A stretch of DNA of 64,000 nucleotides from Streptomyces sp. NBC_01210 (GTDB taxonomy: Bacteria; Actinomycetota; Actinomycetes; Streptomycetales; Streptomycetaceae): positions 2,418,001-2,482,000 of the forward strand of contig NZ_CP108549.1 of NCBI RefSeq assembly GCF_036010325.1. The letters run 5' to 3'. Under the pieces are notes generated by a model, which ran no database searches, was not told where the DNA came from, and saw nothing but the letters and a program-made list of their open reading frames with translations. Shown here piece by piece: positions 16,668-25,467 of the stretch (within the stretch, counting starts at the first letter, position 1; every line of letters starts with the position of its first letter). The position numbers and the translations under genes are program-made.

Positions 16668-18256
16668 CCAGCCTGCGCCTCACCTGGGTCCAGCCGGAGG
16701 ACCTGCTGGGCCACGAACTGCGCCAGGCGGAGGAGGACGGCCGCGACGCGACGGAGATCCGCACCCGCTGGCAGACGGCGGGCGGCCCCGAAACCCCACC
16801 TCACGCGGGAGCCTCCCCGACCCCGGCCCCGCCGCACCTCCGCGCCTTGGCGGTCGAGCTCCTGGCCGAACTGGCCCGGCTGCCTTCCCCGTTGAAGGAC
16901 GCGGAACCAACGGACCTGCCCACGATCGCCACGGCCTGCCCCACCTGGCCGACAACGCCGGACCCGCACGCTGCGGGAAGCCTTGCCGGCCCGGCGCCGA
17001 CCGGCCCACCCCAAGAGCCGGCGCAGCCGCCCGACGGCCCGCCCCCACAGGACTCGTTCGAGGCACTGAGTGCGCCCGAGCCCGAAGGCAGCCCATCCCC
17101 GCCCGGCTCGCGCGAAGCAGCCTGGACGGGGTCCGGGGGCCCGCCCCCCACTCCGGGAACGGGCGGGTCGGGGGAAAGCCACCCCCATTCCCATGCCCAT
17201 CCCCACCCCCACGCCCTGCAGGCCGCCTGGCTCGGCCGTGCCGTCGGGTGTCTTCTCGGCAAGCCCGTCGAGAAGCTCCCTCTCACCGCCATCCGCGACC
17301 TCGCCCGCGCCACCGGCAACTGGCCCCTCAACACATGGTTCACCGCCAAAGGCGTCCCCGCCGAGCTCGCCGCCGCCCACCCCTGGAACCGCCGGTCCGC
17401 CGCCACCTCCCTCGCCGAGAACATCGACGGCATGCCCGAGGACGACGACCTCAACTACCCCCTCCTCAACCTGGTCCTCCTCCAGCGCCACGGAAGGAGC
17501 TTCACCACCGACCAGGTCGCCCAGCTCTGGCTCGACGAGCTCCCGGCCGGCCGGACCTTCACCGCCGAGCGCGTTGCCTACCGCAACCTCCTCTCCGGCA
17601 TCGAGCCCCCGCTCACCGCCCGCCACCGCAACCCCTTCCGGGAGTGGATCGGCGCCACCATCCGCGCCGACGTCCACGGCTGGACGCACCCCGGCGACCC
17701 CGCGGCCGCCGCCGCGCAGGCCCACCGCGATGCCGTACTCACCCACACCGCCAACGGCGTCTACGGTGCGATGTTCATCGCAGCCACCATCGCCACCGCG
17801 GCCGGCGGCCGGAGCGATGTCCACCAGTGCCTGCGGACCGGCCTCCGCGTCGTCCCCCCGCGCTCCCGCCTCGCCCAAGCCGTCCGCTTCGGTATCGACA
17901 CCGCCCACAAGGAACCGCACTTCGACCAAGCCGTCGACCGGCTCCACACCGTCTACGGCCAGTACCACTGGGTCCATGTCCTCCCCAACGCGGCCCTTCT
18001 CGCCGCCGCACTCACCCACGCCGACGGGGACTTCACCGGCTCCATCTGCCGCGCCGTGTCGGGCGGCTGGGACACCGACTCCAACGGTGCGACCGCCGGC
18101 TCCATCGCCGGGCTGCTCGCCGGCCACCCCGACGCCATCCCCGACCGCTGGACCGCACCGCTCAAGAACCGTCTCGCCACCTCCGTCGCCGGCTTCGACG
18201 GCATCGGCTTCGACACCCTCGCCCACCTCACCCACCAGGAGGCACTCCGCCCATGA
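16664..18256 (+). CDS. ADP-ribosylglycohydrolase family protein 4, with long Pro/His-rich linker
   Basis: The 530-aa protein has a short N-terminal conserved helix pair (MTSLRLTWVQPEDLLGHELR to about residue 95) and a Pro-rich linker. A His-rich stretch SHPHSHAHPHPHA (about 172-184) follows. The catalytic ARH domain (185-530) has GMPEDDDLNYPLLNL (Asp260-262) and GGWDTDSNGATAGS (Asp470/Asp472), both metal motifs intact. The DDDLNY type is a separate ARH subfamily from proteins 1 and 3. It starts in the stop codon of gene 3 and overlaps the ribokinase start (ATGA). The linker contains a copy of the interspersed G-rich repeat at 17131-17178. Confidence 0.86.
   Translation: MTSLRLTWVQPEDLLGHELRQAEEDGRDATEIRTRWQTAGGPETPPHAGASPTPAPPHLRALAVELLAELARLPSPLKDAEPTDLPTIATACPTWPTTPDPHAAGSLAGPAPTGPPQEPAQPPDGPPPQDSFEALSAPEPEGSPSPPGSREAAWTGSGGPPPTPGTGGSGESHPHSHAHPHPHALQAAWLGRAVGCLLGKPVEKLPLTAIRDLARATGNWPLNTWFTAKGVPAELAAAHPWNRRSAATSLAENIDGMPEDDDLNYPLLNLVLLQRHGRSFTTDQVAQLWLDELPAGRTFTAERVAYRNLLSGIEPPLTARHRNPFREWIGATIRADVHGWTHPGDPAAAAAQAHRDAVLTHTANGVYGAMFIAATIATAAGGRSDVHQCLRTGLRVVPPRSRLAQAVRFGIDTAHKEPHFDQAVDRLHTVYGQYHWVHVLPNAALLAAALTHADGDFTGSICRAVSGGWDTDSNGATAGSIAGLLAGHPDAIPDRWTAPLKNRLATSVAGFDGIGFDTLAHLTHQEALRP
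17131..17178 (+). repeat. Interspersed G-rich repeat inside ADP-ribosylglycohydrolase 4
   Basis: GTCCGGGGGCCCGCCCCC, then GGGAACGGGCGGGTCGGGGG, matches the element otherwise found in intergenic regions of this window. It is translated as TGSGGPPPTPGTGGSGES, in the flexible linker ahead of the catalytic domain. Confidence 0.7.
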
Positions 18257-19137
18257 CCGGCATCGTGGTGCTCGGCAGCACCAACATGGACCTCGTCGCG
18301 TACGTCGCGCACGCGCCGAAACGCGGTGAGACGGTCACGGGACGTGAGTTCCGTACGATCCCCGGCGGCAAGGGCGCCAACCAGGCCGTAGCCGCCGCCC
18401 GCGCCGGTGGCGACGTCGCGATGATCGGCGCGGTCGGCTCGGACGACTTCGGCGTACGCCTGCGGCAGACGCTCGTCTCCTCCGGCGTCGACACCGACCT
18501 CCTGCGGACCGCCGACGGCCCCTCCGGCACCGCGCACATCGTCGTCGACGACGAAGGCGGCAACTCGATCGTCGTGATCCCCGGCGCGAACGGCACCGTC
18601 ACCCACCTCGTCCCCGGCGACGAGGCCCTCATCGCCACCGCCGACGCGCTGCTGCTCCAGCTCGAACTCCCGCTGAGCGCCGTGCTCGACGGCGCCGAAG
18701 CCGCCCGCCGCCACGGTGTACGGACCGTCCTCACCCCCGCCCCCGCCCAGCCCCTCCCTCCCGAACTCCTCGCCGCCACCGATCTGCTGGTCCCCAACGA
18801 GCACGAGGCAGCCACCCTCGCCGGCATCGCCGACCCGCACGCCGCGGCCGAGGCGCTGCTGCGTCAGGTCCCCGAGGTCGTGATCACGCTCGGCGCGGCA
18901 GGCAGCCTGTACGCGCGGAGAGGGGCCGCGCCCCTCACCGTCCCGGCACCCCGGGTCACCGCCGTGGACACCACGGCGGCGGGCGACACCTTCGTCGGCA
19001 CTCTCGCCGTCGCGCTCGTCGAGGGCCGCCCCGTACAGCAGGCCCTCAGCTGGGCCTCGGCCGCCGCAGCCCTCTGTGTCCAACGCGCGGGCGCATCCAC
19101 CTCCATGCCGTACCGCTCCGAGATCGACGCCTCATGA
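18253..19137 (+). CDS. rbsK: Ribokinase (PfkB family)
   Basis: The 294-aa protein phosphorylates ribose to ribose 5-phosphate with ATP. It has the ribokinase N-terminal motif VLGSTNMDLVAYV, the substrate motif PGGKGANQAVAAARAGG, and the C-terminal PfkB signature DTTAAGDTFVGTLAVAL with the catalytic Asp of the TAAGD motif. It overlaps protein 4 upstream and the CaiB-type gene downstream by 4 nt each. Its position behind four ribosyl-hydrolase family genes suggests it captures the pentose they release. A nucleoside or other pentose kinase specificity cannot be excluded. Confidence 0.88.
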   Translation: MTGIVVLGSTNMDLVAYVAHAPKRGETVTGREFRTIPGGKGANQAVAAARAGGDVAMIGAVGSDDFGVRLRQTLVSSGVDTDLLRTADGPSGTAHIVVDDEGGNSIVVIPGANGTVTHLVPGDEALIATADALLLQLELPLSAVLDGAEAARRHGVRTVLTPAPAQPLPPELLAATDLLVPNEHEAATLAGIADPHAAAEALLRQVPEVVITLGAAGSLYARRGAAPLTVPAPRVTAVDTTAAGDTFVGTLAVALVEGRPVQQALSWASAAAALCVQRAGASTSMPYRSEIDAS

Positions 19138-20324
19138 ACCCCACCCCCCTGCACGGGCTGCGCGTCCTCGACCTGGCCACTCTCTTCGCCGGCCCGCTCG
19201 CCGCCACCATGCTCGGCGACTTCGGCGCGGAGGTCATCAAGGTCGAGCACCCCACCCGGCCCGACCCCTCCCGCGGCCACGGCCCCACCAAGGACGGCGT
19301 CGGCCTCTGGTGGAAACTGCTCGGCCGCAACAAACGCACCGTCACCCTCGATCTGTCCTGCCCCGGCGGCCGCGAGACCCTCCTCCTCCTCGCGAGCACC
19401 GCCGACGTGATCATCGAGAACTTCCGCCCCGGCACCCTGGAGAGGTGGCAGCTCGGCTGGGACGAACTGAGCGCGGCCAACCCCCGACTCGTCCTCACCC
19501 GCGTCACCGGCTTCGGGCAGTTCGGCCCGTACTCCCACCGCCCCGGCTTCGGCACCCTCGCCGAGGCGATGAGCGGCTTCGCCTCCATCACCGGCGAGCC
19601 CGAAGGTCCGCCGACCCTCCCTCCGTTCGGCCTCGCCGACTCGATCGCGGCGCTCGCCACTGCCTACGCCGTGATGACCGCGCTCACCGCCCGCACCGCG
19701 ACGGGCCGCGGCCAGGTCGTCGACATGGCGATCATCGAACCGATCCTGACCGTGCTGGGCCCGCAGCCCCTCTGGTACGACCAGCTCGGCTACATGCAGC
19801 AGCGCACCGGCAACCGCTCCCGCAACAACGCACCGCGCAACACCTACCGCACGGCCGACGGCTGCTGGCTGGCCGTCTCCACCTCGGCCCAGTCCATCGC
19901 CGAACGCGTCATGCATCTGGTCGGCCGCCCCGAGCTGATCGACGAGCCGTGGTTCGCCACCGGCAGCGGCCGCGCGGAGCACGCGGACGAACTCGACGAC
20001 GCGGTGGGCAACTGGATCGCCCGCCGCACCCGCTCCGAAGCCATGTCCGCCTTCGAGAAGGCCGAAGCGGCGATCGCTCCGATCTACGACATCCGCGATG
20101 TCATGGAAGATCCCCAGTACCGGGCGCTGGACACCATCACCGAAGTGCTCGACCCCGAGCTCGGCCCCCTCCGTATGCAGAACGTCCTCTTCCGCCTCTC
20201 CGACACCCCCGGCGCCATCCGCTGGGCAGGCCGCCCGCACGGCGCCGACACGGACGCGGTGCTCACCGAACTCGGTCTGTCCCTGGCCGATATCACCGCC
20301 CTCCGCACCCAGGGCGCCCTATGA
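19134..20324 (+). CDS. CaiB/BaiF family (class III) CoA-transferase
   Basis: The 396-aa family III CoA-transferase moves CoA between carboxylic acids through an Asp-anhydride intermediate. Motifs include LRVLDLATLFAGPLAATMLGDFGAEVIKVEHP (shown in part as LFAGPLAATMLGDFGAEV), then WWKLLGRNKRTVTLDL and ADVIIENFRPGTLERWQLG. The expected catalytic Asp lies in GQVVDMAIIEPIL. The adjacent CitE-like lyase suggests a route activating a short hydroxy-dicarboxylic acid to its CoA ester and cleaving it. Both partners are coupled by ATGA overlaps. Confidence 0.88.
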   Translation: MNPTPLHGLRVLDLATLFAGPLAATMLGDFGAEVIKVEHPTRPDPSRGHGPTKDGVGLWWKLLGRNKRTVTLDLSCPGGRETLLLLASTADVIIENFRPGTLERWQLGWDELSAANPRLVLTRVTGFGQFGPYSHRPGFGTLAEAMSGFASITGEPEGPPTLPPFGLADSIAALATAYAVMTALTARTATGRGQVVDMAIIEPILTVLGPQPLWYDQLGYMQQRTGNRSRNNAPRNTYRTADGCWLAVSTSAQSIAERVMHLVGRPELIDEPWFATGSGRAEHADELDDAVGNWIARRTRSEAMSAFEKAEAAIAPIYDIRDVMEDPQYRALDTITEVLDPELGPLRMQNVLFRLSDTPGAIRWAGRPHGADTDAVLTELGLSLADITALRTQGAL

Positions 20325-21121
20325 CCATCCCCCTCACCTATCTGTACGCCCCCGGGGACCGACCCGAGGTCGTGCACAAAGCCCTCGCCTCCGCCGCCGA
20401 TGTCGTGATCGTCGATCTGGAGGACGCGGTGTCCCCGGGCCGCAAGAAGTACGCGCTTGCCGCCACCGTCGAACTCCTCGCCTCCCGCCATCCCCTCCCG
20501 GTCCATGTCCGTATCAACACCCCCCATGACATCGAGGCCCTCACCGGACTTCCGGGCCTCTGTGCGCTGCGTATCCCCAAGGTCGCACACGCCTCTGACA
20601 TTCAGCGGATCGCGGCCCGGACCCCGGGCGTCCCGCTCTACCCGCTCCTCGAATCCGCGCTCGCCGTGGAGCACGCGTACACGATCGCCACCGCCCACCC
20701 CGCCGTCCGCGGCATCGCCATCGGCGAGTCCGATCTCCGGGCCGATCTCGGCGTACGGGACGGCACCGGCCTCGACTGGCCACGCACCCGCATCGTGATC
20801 GCCGCCCGTGCCGCGCAACTCCCGCCACCCGCCCAGTCCGTCTTCCCCGACATCCGCGACCTGGACGCCCTCTACGCCTCCTGCACCCACGGCCGCTCGC
20901 TCGGCTTCCTGGGCCGGGCGGCCATCCACCCCGACCAGCTCCCGGTCATCGAGCGGGCGTTCCGCCCCACGCCCGAGGAGATCGAGGCGGCGGAGGAGAT
21001 CGTCAAAGCGGCCGCCACGGACGAGGGCGCGCTGGCCCTGCCGGACGGCCGCTTCGTCGACGCGGCGGTCGTGGCCGCGGCGCAGCGCACCCTCGCCCTC
21101 GCGCGACGCGAGGAACCCTGA
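20321..21121 (+). CDS. HpcH/HpaI-CitE family CoA ester lyase
   Basis: The 266-aa TIM-barrel protein resembles citrate lyase beta subunit, malyl-CoA and citramalyl-CoA lyases. Features are LYAPGDRPEVVHKALASAADVVIVDLEDAV (here VIVDLEDAVSP carries the metal-binding acidic residues), VHVRINTPHD, LRIPKVAHASDI, IGESDLRADLG, and GFLGRAAIHPDQLP near the C-terminus, all typical. It likely cleaves a beta-hydroxyacyl-CoA, possibly the product of the preceding CoA-transferase. It is the last gene of the seven-gene operon, followed by a strong hairpin. Confidence 0.86.
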   Translation: MTIPLTYLYAPGDRPEVVHKALASAADVVIVDLEDAVSPGRKKYALAATVELLASRHPLPVHVRINTPHDIEALTGLPGLCALRIPKVAHASDIQRIAARTPGVPLYPLLESALAVEHAYTIATAHPAVRGIAIGESDLRADLGVRDGTGLDWPRTRIVIAARAAQLPPPAQSVFPDIRDLDALYASCTHGRSLGFLGRAAIHPDQLPVIERAFRPTPEEIEAAEEIVKAAATDEGALALPDGRFVDAAVVAAAQRTLALARREEP

Positions 21122-21189
21122 TTCCGTACGGCTCGGCGTACTCGTCGTCCGGCCTCCGGATGCGTCGTGTTCATCCCCCGACAGGCAAA

Positions 21190-21220
21190 GGCCGCCGGAA
21201 TCCTTTCGATTCCGGCGGCC
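21190..21220. terminator. Bidirectional terminator between the ARH operon and lgt
   Basis: GGCCGCCGGAATC and GATTCCGGCGGCC form a perfect 13-bp stem with loop CTTTC. It lies between two convergent genes: 68 bp after the lyase and 20 bp after lgt on the other strand. Confidence 0.9.
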
Positions 21221-21240
21221 CCTGCGTACGGCTCGTGCCG

Positions 21241-22254
21241 TCAGCCCTTCTTGGCCGACTCCGCGTCCGCGTCAGTCTTCTCGTCCCCGTCGGCGGGGTC
21301 CTGCGCCGTCCCGTCCGACACGCCTTCCGACGTCCCGTCCGACACGCCTTCCGACGCGCCTTCCGACGTGCCTTCCGACCCGTCTGCCGCAGATTCGTCG
21401 CCTCCGGCGTCCGCCGCGGGCTTCGCCACCTCAGACTTCGCCGTCTCCGGCTCGACGATCTCCTCGCGCCCCGGCCGCACCCGCGACGAGATCACGATGT
21501 AGGTCACCGCCAGCACAAAGACGACGATCGAGGTCCACACATTGAGGCGCAGCCCCAGTACGTGGTGCGCCTCGTCGACGCGCATGTACTCGATCCAGCC
21601 CCGGCCCACGCAGTACGACGCGACATACAACGCGAACGCCCTGCCGTGTCCCAGCTTGAAGCGGCGGTCGGCCCAGATGACGAGCACCGCGACGCCGACG
21701 CACCACAGGGACTCGTACAGGAATGTGGGGTGGTAGAGGCCGGCCTCGCGGTTGGTGCCCTCGGTGATCTTGAGGGCCCACGGCAGATCCGTCGGTTTGC
21801 CGTACAGCTCCTGGTTGAACCAGTTGCCCCAGCGGCCGATCGCCTGCGCGAAGGCGATGGCGGGTGCCAGGGCGTCCGCCCAGGCCGGCAGCGGGATCCC
21901 GCGGCGGCGGCAGCCGATCCAGGCACCGACCGCGCCCAGCGCGATCGCGCCCCAGATACCGAGGCCGCCCTCCCAGATCTTGAAGGCGTCGACCCAGTTC
22001 TCACCCTCGCTGAAGTACAGCTGGTAGTCGGTGATCACGTGGTAGAGCCGGCCGCCGACGAGACCGAAGGGCACCGCCCAGACGGCGATGTCGGCCACGG
22101 TGCCGGCTTTGCCGCCCCGCGCGATCCAGCGCTTGTTGCCGTACCAGACGGCCACAAAGACACCGATGATGATGCAGAACGCGTAGCCGCGCAGCGGGAG
22201 CGGTCCGAGGTGGAGCACTCCGGTCGACGGGCTGGGAATGTAGGCGATATCCAT
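21241..22254 (-). CDS. lgt: Prolipoprotein diacylglyceryl transferase
   Basis: The 337-aa integral membrane enzyme transfers diacylglycerol from phosphatidylglycerol to the lipobox Cys of prolipoproteins. It has seven hydrophobic segments and the Lgt signature GRWGNWFNQELYGKPTDLPW. VGGRLYHVITDY carries the conserved Arg/His. An unusual acidic cytosolic tail of about 60 residues (SEGTSEGASEGVSDGT repeats, then DEKTDADAESAKKG) follows the last helix. ATG 22254 is the start. The gene lies 98 bp downstream of the DsbA-like gene in the same orientation, separated from it by a hairpin. Confidence 0.96.
   Translation of the reverse strand: MDIAYIPSPSTGVLHLGPLPLRGYAFCIIIGVFVAVWYGNKRWIARGGKAGTVADIAVWAVPFGLVGGRLYHVITDYQLYFSEGENWVDAFKIWEGGLGIWGAIALGAVGAWIGCRRRGIPLPAWADALAPAIAFAQAIGRWGNWFNQELYGKPTDLPWALKITEGTNREAGLYHPTFLYESLWCVGVAVLVIWADRRFKLGHGRAFALYVASYCVGRGWIEYMRVDEAHHVLGLRLNVWTSIVVFVLAVTYIVISSRVRPGREEIVEPETAKSEVAKPAADAGGDESAADGSEGTSEGASEGVSDGTSEGVSDGTAQDPADGDEKTDADAESAKKG
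21308..21392 (-). repeat. 12/24-bp repeats encoding the acidic Lgt tail
   Basis: CGTCCCGTCCGACACGCCTT is present twice 24 bp apart, followed by further 12-bp variants. In frame they encode alternating SEG(T/A/V) and SDGT units of the C-terminal tail. Confidence 0.8.
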
Positions 22255-22273
22255 GGCAGGACCGACGCTACCC

Positions 22274-22306
22274 TGCCGGGTGGGACGTGCGGCAACCCAC
22301 CCGGCA
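22274..22306 (-). terminator. Terminator of the DsbA-like gene
   Basis: TGCCGGGTGGG (22274-22284) pairs with CCCACCCGGCA (22296-22306), an 11-bp perfect stem with an 11-nt loop, 47 bp after the stop on the minus strand. Confidence 0.75.
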
Positions 22307-22352
22307 ACGTCTGGGTAACGAGCCGCGGCTCGAGGCAGTCCGTCGGGCCACG

Positions 22353-23189
22353 TCAGGAGGCCGGCGAAGTCGGGCTCGGCGTCGACCTCTTGGTGCCCGG
22401 CTTCTTGCCCTTGTTCGCCTCAGCGACCCACTTCTTCAGATTGGCTGTGGTGATCGGCTCGCCGCCCTTGTCCGGGAAGATCGACTCCCCGTTGAGCAGC
22501 ACGGTCGGTGTACCGCGGAAGCCGCTGTTGCGGAAGGCGGTGTTCGACTTCGCCACCCAGGCGTCGTGCTTGCCGTCCTCGACGCAGCTGCGGAATTCCG
22601 GGGTGTCGAGTCCCTCGACCTTCCCCGCGAGCTCGATCAGCCTACTGTTCTTGCCGAAGGCGTCGTCCGTCTCCGCGGGCTGGTTCTGGTAGAGGACATC
22701 GTGGTACGGGGCGAACTTCCCGACGTCCTGTGCGCATGCCGCGGCATTCGCCGCGCGAAGCGAGCCGGTGCCGCCCATGTTCCCGTCGATGATGGTGGCG
22801 AGGTGGTACTCGATCTTGGCCTGACCCGTCTGCTCCAGCTCGTGGAGGGTGCCCCGGGCGACGCTCTCGAACTTCGCGCAGATCGGGCAGCGGAAGTCCT
22901 CCCACACCGTGAGCGTGGACGGGGCGTCGCTCGCGCCCACCGGGATCGCGAGCTGGTCCTTGCCCTGCACTCCGGCGGGCGCGAGGAGAGGACCGGCATC
23001 GGAGCCGCTGCTCTTCTTGCCGGAGTTGGCGGCGACCACGCCGACCACGGCGGCGAGGCCCAGTACGCCCACCACCGCCGCCGCCACGATCAGGGTCCGC
23101 CGGCGCTTCTCCCGCGCCTTGTCCCGCTCACGTTCCTGCTGGAGCCGCTCGCGCGCGGTCTGCTTCTGTCCCTGGTTCTTCTCGCTCAC
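22353..23189 (-). CDS. Membrane-anchored DsbA-like thioredoxin-fold protein
   Basis: The 278-aa protein has a basic, coiled N-terminus (ARERLQQERERDKAREKRRR), one transmembrane segment at about 32-54 and an extracytoplasmic DsbA-type domain with redox motif CPIC at 101-104. The cis-Pro motif GFRGTPTVLLNG lies near the C-terminus. It probably acts as a thiol oxidase or disulfide carrier outside the membrane. GTG 23189 is chosen because a longer start would overlap the trpA terminator hairpin. A paralogue with the same architecture is encoded at 53900-54721. Confidence 0.87.
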   Translation of the reverse strand: MSEKNQGQKQTARERLQQERERDKAREKRRRTLIVAAAVVGVLGLAAVVGVVAANSGKKSSGSDAGPLLAPAGVQGKDQLAIPVGASDAPSTLTVWEDFRCPICAKFESVARGTLHELEQTGQAKIEYHLATIIDGNMGGTGSLRAANAAACAQDVGKFAPYHDVLYQNQPAETDDAFGKNSRLIELAGKVEGLDTPEFRSCVEDGKHDAWVAKSNTAFRNSGFRGTPTVLLNGESIFPDKGGEPITTANLKKWVAEANKGKKPGTKRSTPSPTSPAS

Positions 23190-23202
23190 ATCCCGCAAAC
23201 GA

Positions 23203-23232
23203 ACCGGGGAGGCATGTGCATGCCTCCCCGGT
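23203..23232 (-). terminator. trpA terminator
   Basis: ACCGGGGAGGCATG and CATGCCTCCCCGGT form a perfect 14-bp palindrome with 2 nt between the arms, 20 bp after the trpA stop and 14 bp before the start of the DsbA-like gene. Confidence 0.8.
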
Positions 23233-23252
23233 CCCATTTCCACCCGTATGAG

Positions 23253-24068
23253 CTACTCGCCCCTGCGTACACCCTTGGCGAGGTCGCCCGCCAGCTCCCG
23301 TACCGCCTCAAGGCCAGCGGCACGGTCCGGTGCGTCGAGCATCCGCTTCACGAACGCCGAGCCGACGATCACGCCGTCCGCGAACGAGGCGACCTCCGCG
23401 GCCTGCTCGGCGTTGGACACCCCGAGGCCCACGCAGACCGGCAAGTCGGTGGTGGCCCGGGTACGCCGCACCAGGTCCTGAGCCTGTGCGCCCACGGACT
23501 CGCGGGTGCCCGTGACACCCATCAGCGAGGCCGCGTACACAAAGCCGGAACCGGCCTCAGTGATCTTCGCCAGCCGTGCGTCCTGGCTGCTCGGCGCGAC
23601 GACGAAGACGGTGGCGAGGCCGTGCTTCTCGGCATGCTCGCGCCATCCGCCCGCCTCCTGGACCGGCAGGTCGGGCAGGATGCAGCCCGCGCCGCCCGCC
23701 TCGGCCAGCTCGGCGGTGAAGCGCTCGACGCCGTACCGGTCGATCGGATTCCAGTACGTCATGACGAGGACCGGCTTGCCGGTGGCCTCGTGCGCCTCGC
23801 GGACCGTACGCATCACATCGGCGATCTTGACGCCGCCGCGCAGCGCGATGTCGTCGGCCGTCTGGATGACGGGGCCGTCGAGGACGGGGTCGCTGTGCGG
23901 CAGCCCGACCTCCACCACGTCCGCGCCGCCCTCGAAGGCGGCCTTGACGGCCTCGATCCCGCCGTCGACGGTCGGGAAGCCGGCCGGGAGGTACGCGATG
24001 AGCGCGGCCCGGTTCTCGTTCCTGGCCTGCGCCAGGGTGTCGCTCAACAGCTGGATGTTGCCGCTCAC
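23253..24068 (-). CDS. trpA: Tryptophan synthase alpha chain
   Basis: The 271-aa TIM barrel splits indole-3-glycerol phosphate to indole and glyceraldehyde 3-phosphate. Its motifs are [38 protein letters not shown] (shown: [10 protein letters not shown] with catalytic Glu and the Asp loop), [13 protein letters not shown] and [14 protein letters not shown] for phosphate binding. The canonical loop-2 Pro-Phe-Ser is Pro-His-Ser here, a variant seen in actinobacteria. GTG 24068 overlaps the trpB stop by 4 nt, so the alpha and beta chains are coupled. Confidence 0.97.
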   Translation of the reverse strand: MSGNIQLLSDTLAQARNENRAALIAYLPAGFPTVDGGIEAVKAAFEGGADVVEVGLPHSDPVLDGPVIQTADDIALRGGVKIADVMRTVREAHEATGKPVLVMTYWNPIDRYGVERFTAELAEAGGAGCILPDLPVQEAGGWREHAEKHGLATVFVVAPSSQDARLAKITEAGSGFVYAASLMGVTGTRESVGAQAQDLVRRTRATTDLPVCVGLGVSNAEQAAEVASFADGVIVGSAFVKRMLDAPDRAAGLEAVRELAGDLAKGVRRGE

Positions 24069-25363
24069 TTCGCGTCCCTCCTGATCTCGGCGAAGCCGTT
24101 CTCCGCGGAGGCGTCGGCGGCGACCTTCGCGTCCCCCTCGCCGTCGTACAGCCCGAAGTAACGGGCGGCGGTGTCCATGTCCTTGTCGCCGCGGCCGGAC
24201 AGATTGACCACGATCAGTCCGTCCTTGCCCAGCTCCTTGCCGACCTCCAGGGCCCCGGCCAGCGCGTGCGCGGACTCGATCGCCGGGATGATGCCCTCGG
24301 TACGGGACAGCAGGCGCAGCGCCTGCATGGCCTCGTCGTCGGTCACCGCGCGGTACTCGGCCCGGCCGCTGTCCTTGAGGTACGAGTGCTCGGGGCCGAT
24401 GCCGGGGTAGTCGAGCCCTGCGGAGATCGAGTACGGCTCGGTGATCTGGCCCTCCTCGTCCTGCAGGACGTACGAGCGCGAGCCGTGCAGGATGCCGGGC
24501 TCGCCCGCGGTCAGGGTGGCCGCGTGCTCGCCGGTCTCGATGCCGTGGCCCGCGGGCTCGCAGCCCACGAGGCGTACATCCGCGTCCGGGATGAAGGCGT
24601 GGAACAGCCCGATCGCGTTGGATCCGCCGCCGACGCAGGCGACGGCCGCGTCCGGCAGCCGGCCGGCCCGCTCCAGGATCTGGCGACGGGCCTCGACGCC
24701 GATGACCCGGTGGAAGTCGCGGACCATCGCGGGGAAGGGGTGCGGTCCGGCGACCGTGCCGAAGAGATAGTGCGTACGGTCCACATTGGCGACCCAGTCG
24801 CGGAACGCCTCGTTGATGGCGTCCTTCAGGGTCCGGCTGCCGGAGGCCACCGGGATGACCTCGGCGCCGAGCATCCGCATCCGGGCCACGTTCAGGGCCT
24901 GGCGCTGGGTGTCGATCTCGCCCATGTAGATCGTGCACTCGAGGCCGAAGAGGGCGCAGGCGGTCGCGGTCGCGACGCCGTGCTGTCCGGCGCCGGTCTC
25001 GGCGATGACCCGGGTCTTGCCCATCCTCTTGGTGAGCAGCGCCTGGCCGAGCACGTTGTTGATCTTGTGTGATCCGGTGTGGTTGAGGTCCTCCCGCTTG
25101 AGGAAGACCCGCGCGCCGCCGGCGTGCTCGGCGAACCTGGGCACCTCGGTGAGCGCGCTCGGGCGGCCCGTGTAGTTGACCATCAGGTCGTTGAGCTCGG
25201 CGGCGAAGGCGGGGTCGGCCTTGGCCTTGTCGTACTCGACGGCCACCTCGTCGACCGCGGCGACGAGCGCCTCGGGGATGAACTTGCCGCCGAACGCGCC
25301 GAAGTAGCCCTCGGCGCTGGGAACCTGACCCTCCGGGTCCGGGATGAAGAAGTCGCTCGACAT
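24065..25363 (-). CDS. trpB: Tryptophan synthase beta chain
   Basis: The 432-aa PLP enzyme condenses indole with serine. The PLP lysine is in [15 protein letters not shown]; other motifs are [29 protein letters not shown] (phosphate site) and the [10 protein letters not shown]-terminal serine loop. ATG 25363 is preferred over GTG 25420 because AAGGAG lies 8 nt upstream. A long nested inverted repeat separates it from trpM. Confidence 0.97.
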   Translation of the reverse strand: MSSDFFIPDPEGQVPSAEGYFGAFGGKFIPEALVAAVDEVAVEYDKAKADPAFAAELNDLMVNYTGRPSALTEVPRFAEHAGGARVFLKREDLNHTGSHKINNVLGQALLTKRMGKTRVIAETGAGQHGVATATACALFGLECTIYMGEIDTQRQALNVARMRMLGAEVIPVASGSRTLKDAINEAFRDWVANVDRTHYLFGTVAGPHPFPAMVRDFHRVIGVEARRQILERAGRLPDAAVACVGGGSNAIGLFHAFIPDADVRLVGCEPAGHGIETGEHAATLTAGEPGILHGSRSYVLQDEEGQITEPYSISAGLDYPGIGPEHSYLKDSGRAEYRAVTDDEAMQALRLLSRTEGIIPAIESAHALAGALEVGKELGKDGLIVVNLSGRGDKDMDTAARYFGLYDGEGDAKVAADASAENGFAEIRRDAK

Positions 25364-25467
25364 TGCGACGTGCTCCTTGTCGGGGCCGTATGCCCCAGAA
25401 GTCTGGCTGACATTGGTCACGGTATGCGCGTGCGCGGGTGACTGGCGGGGCGTTGCTCCCCTACCCG

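Noticed and set aside
13703..21121. ARH-family cluster as a phage-defence or toxin-antitoxin island
   Set aside because: There is no ADP-ribosyltransferase toxin, macrodomain, nuclease or mobile element nearby, and the companion genes are metabolic (ribokinase, CoA-transferase, lyase), so a metabolic pathway fits better.
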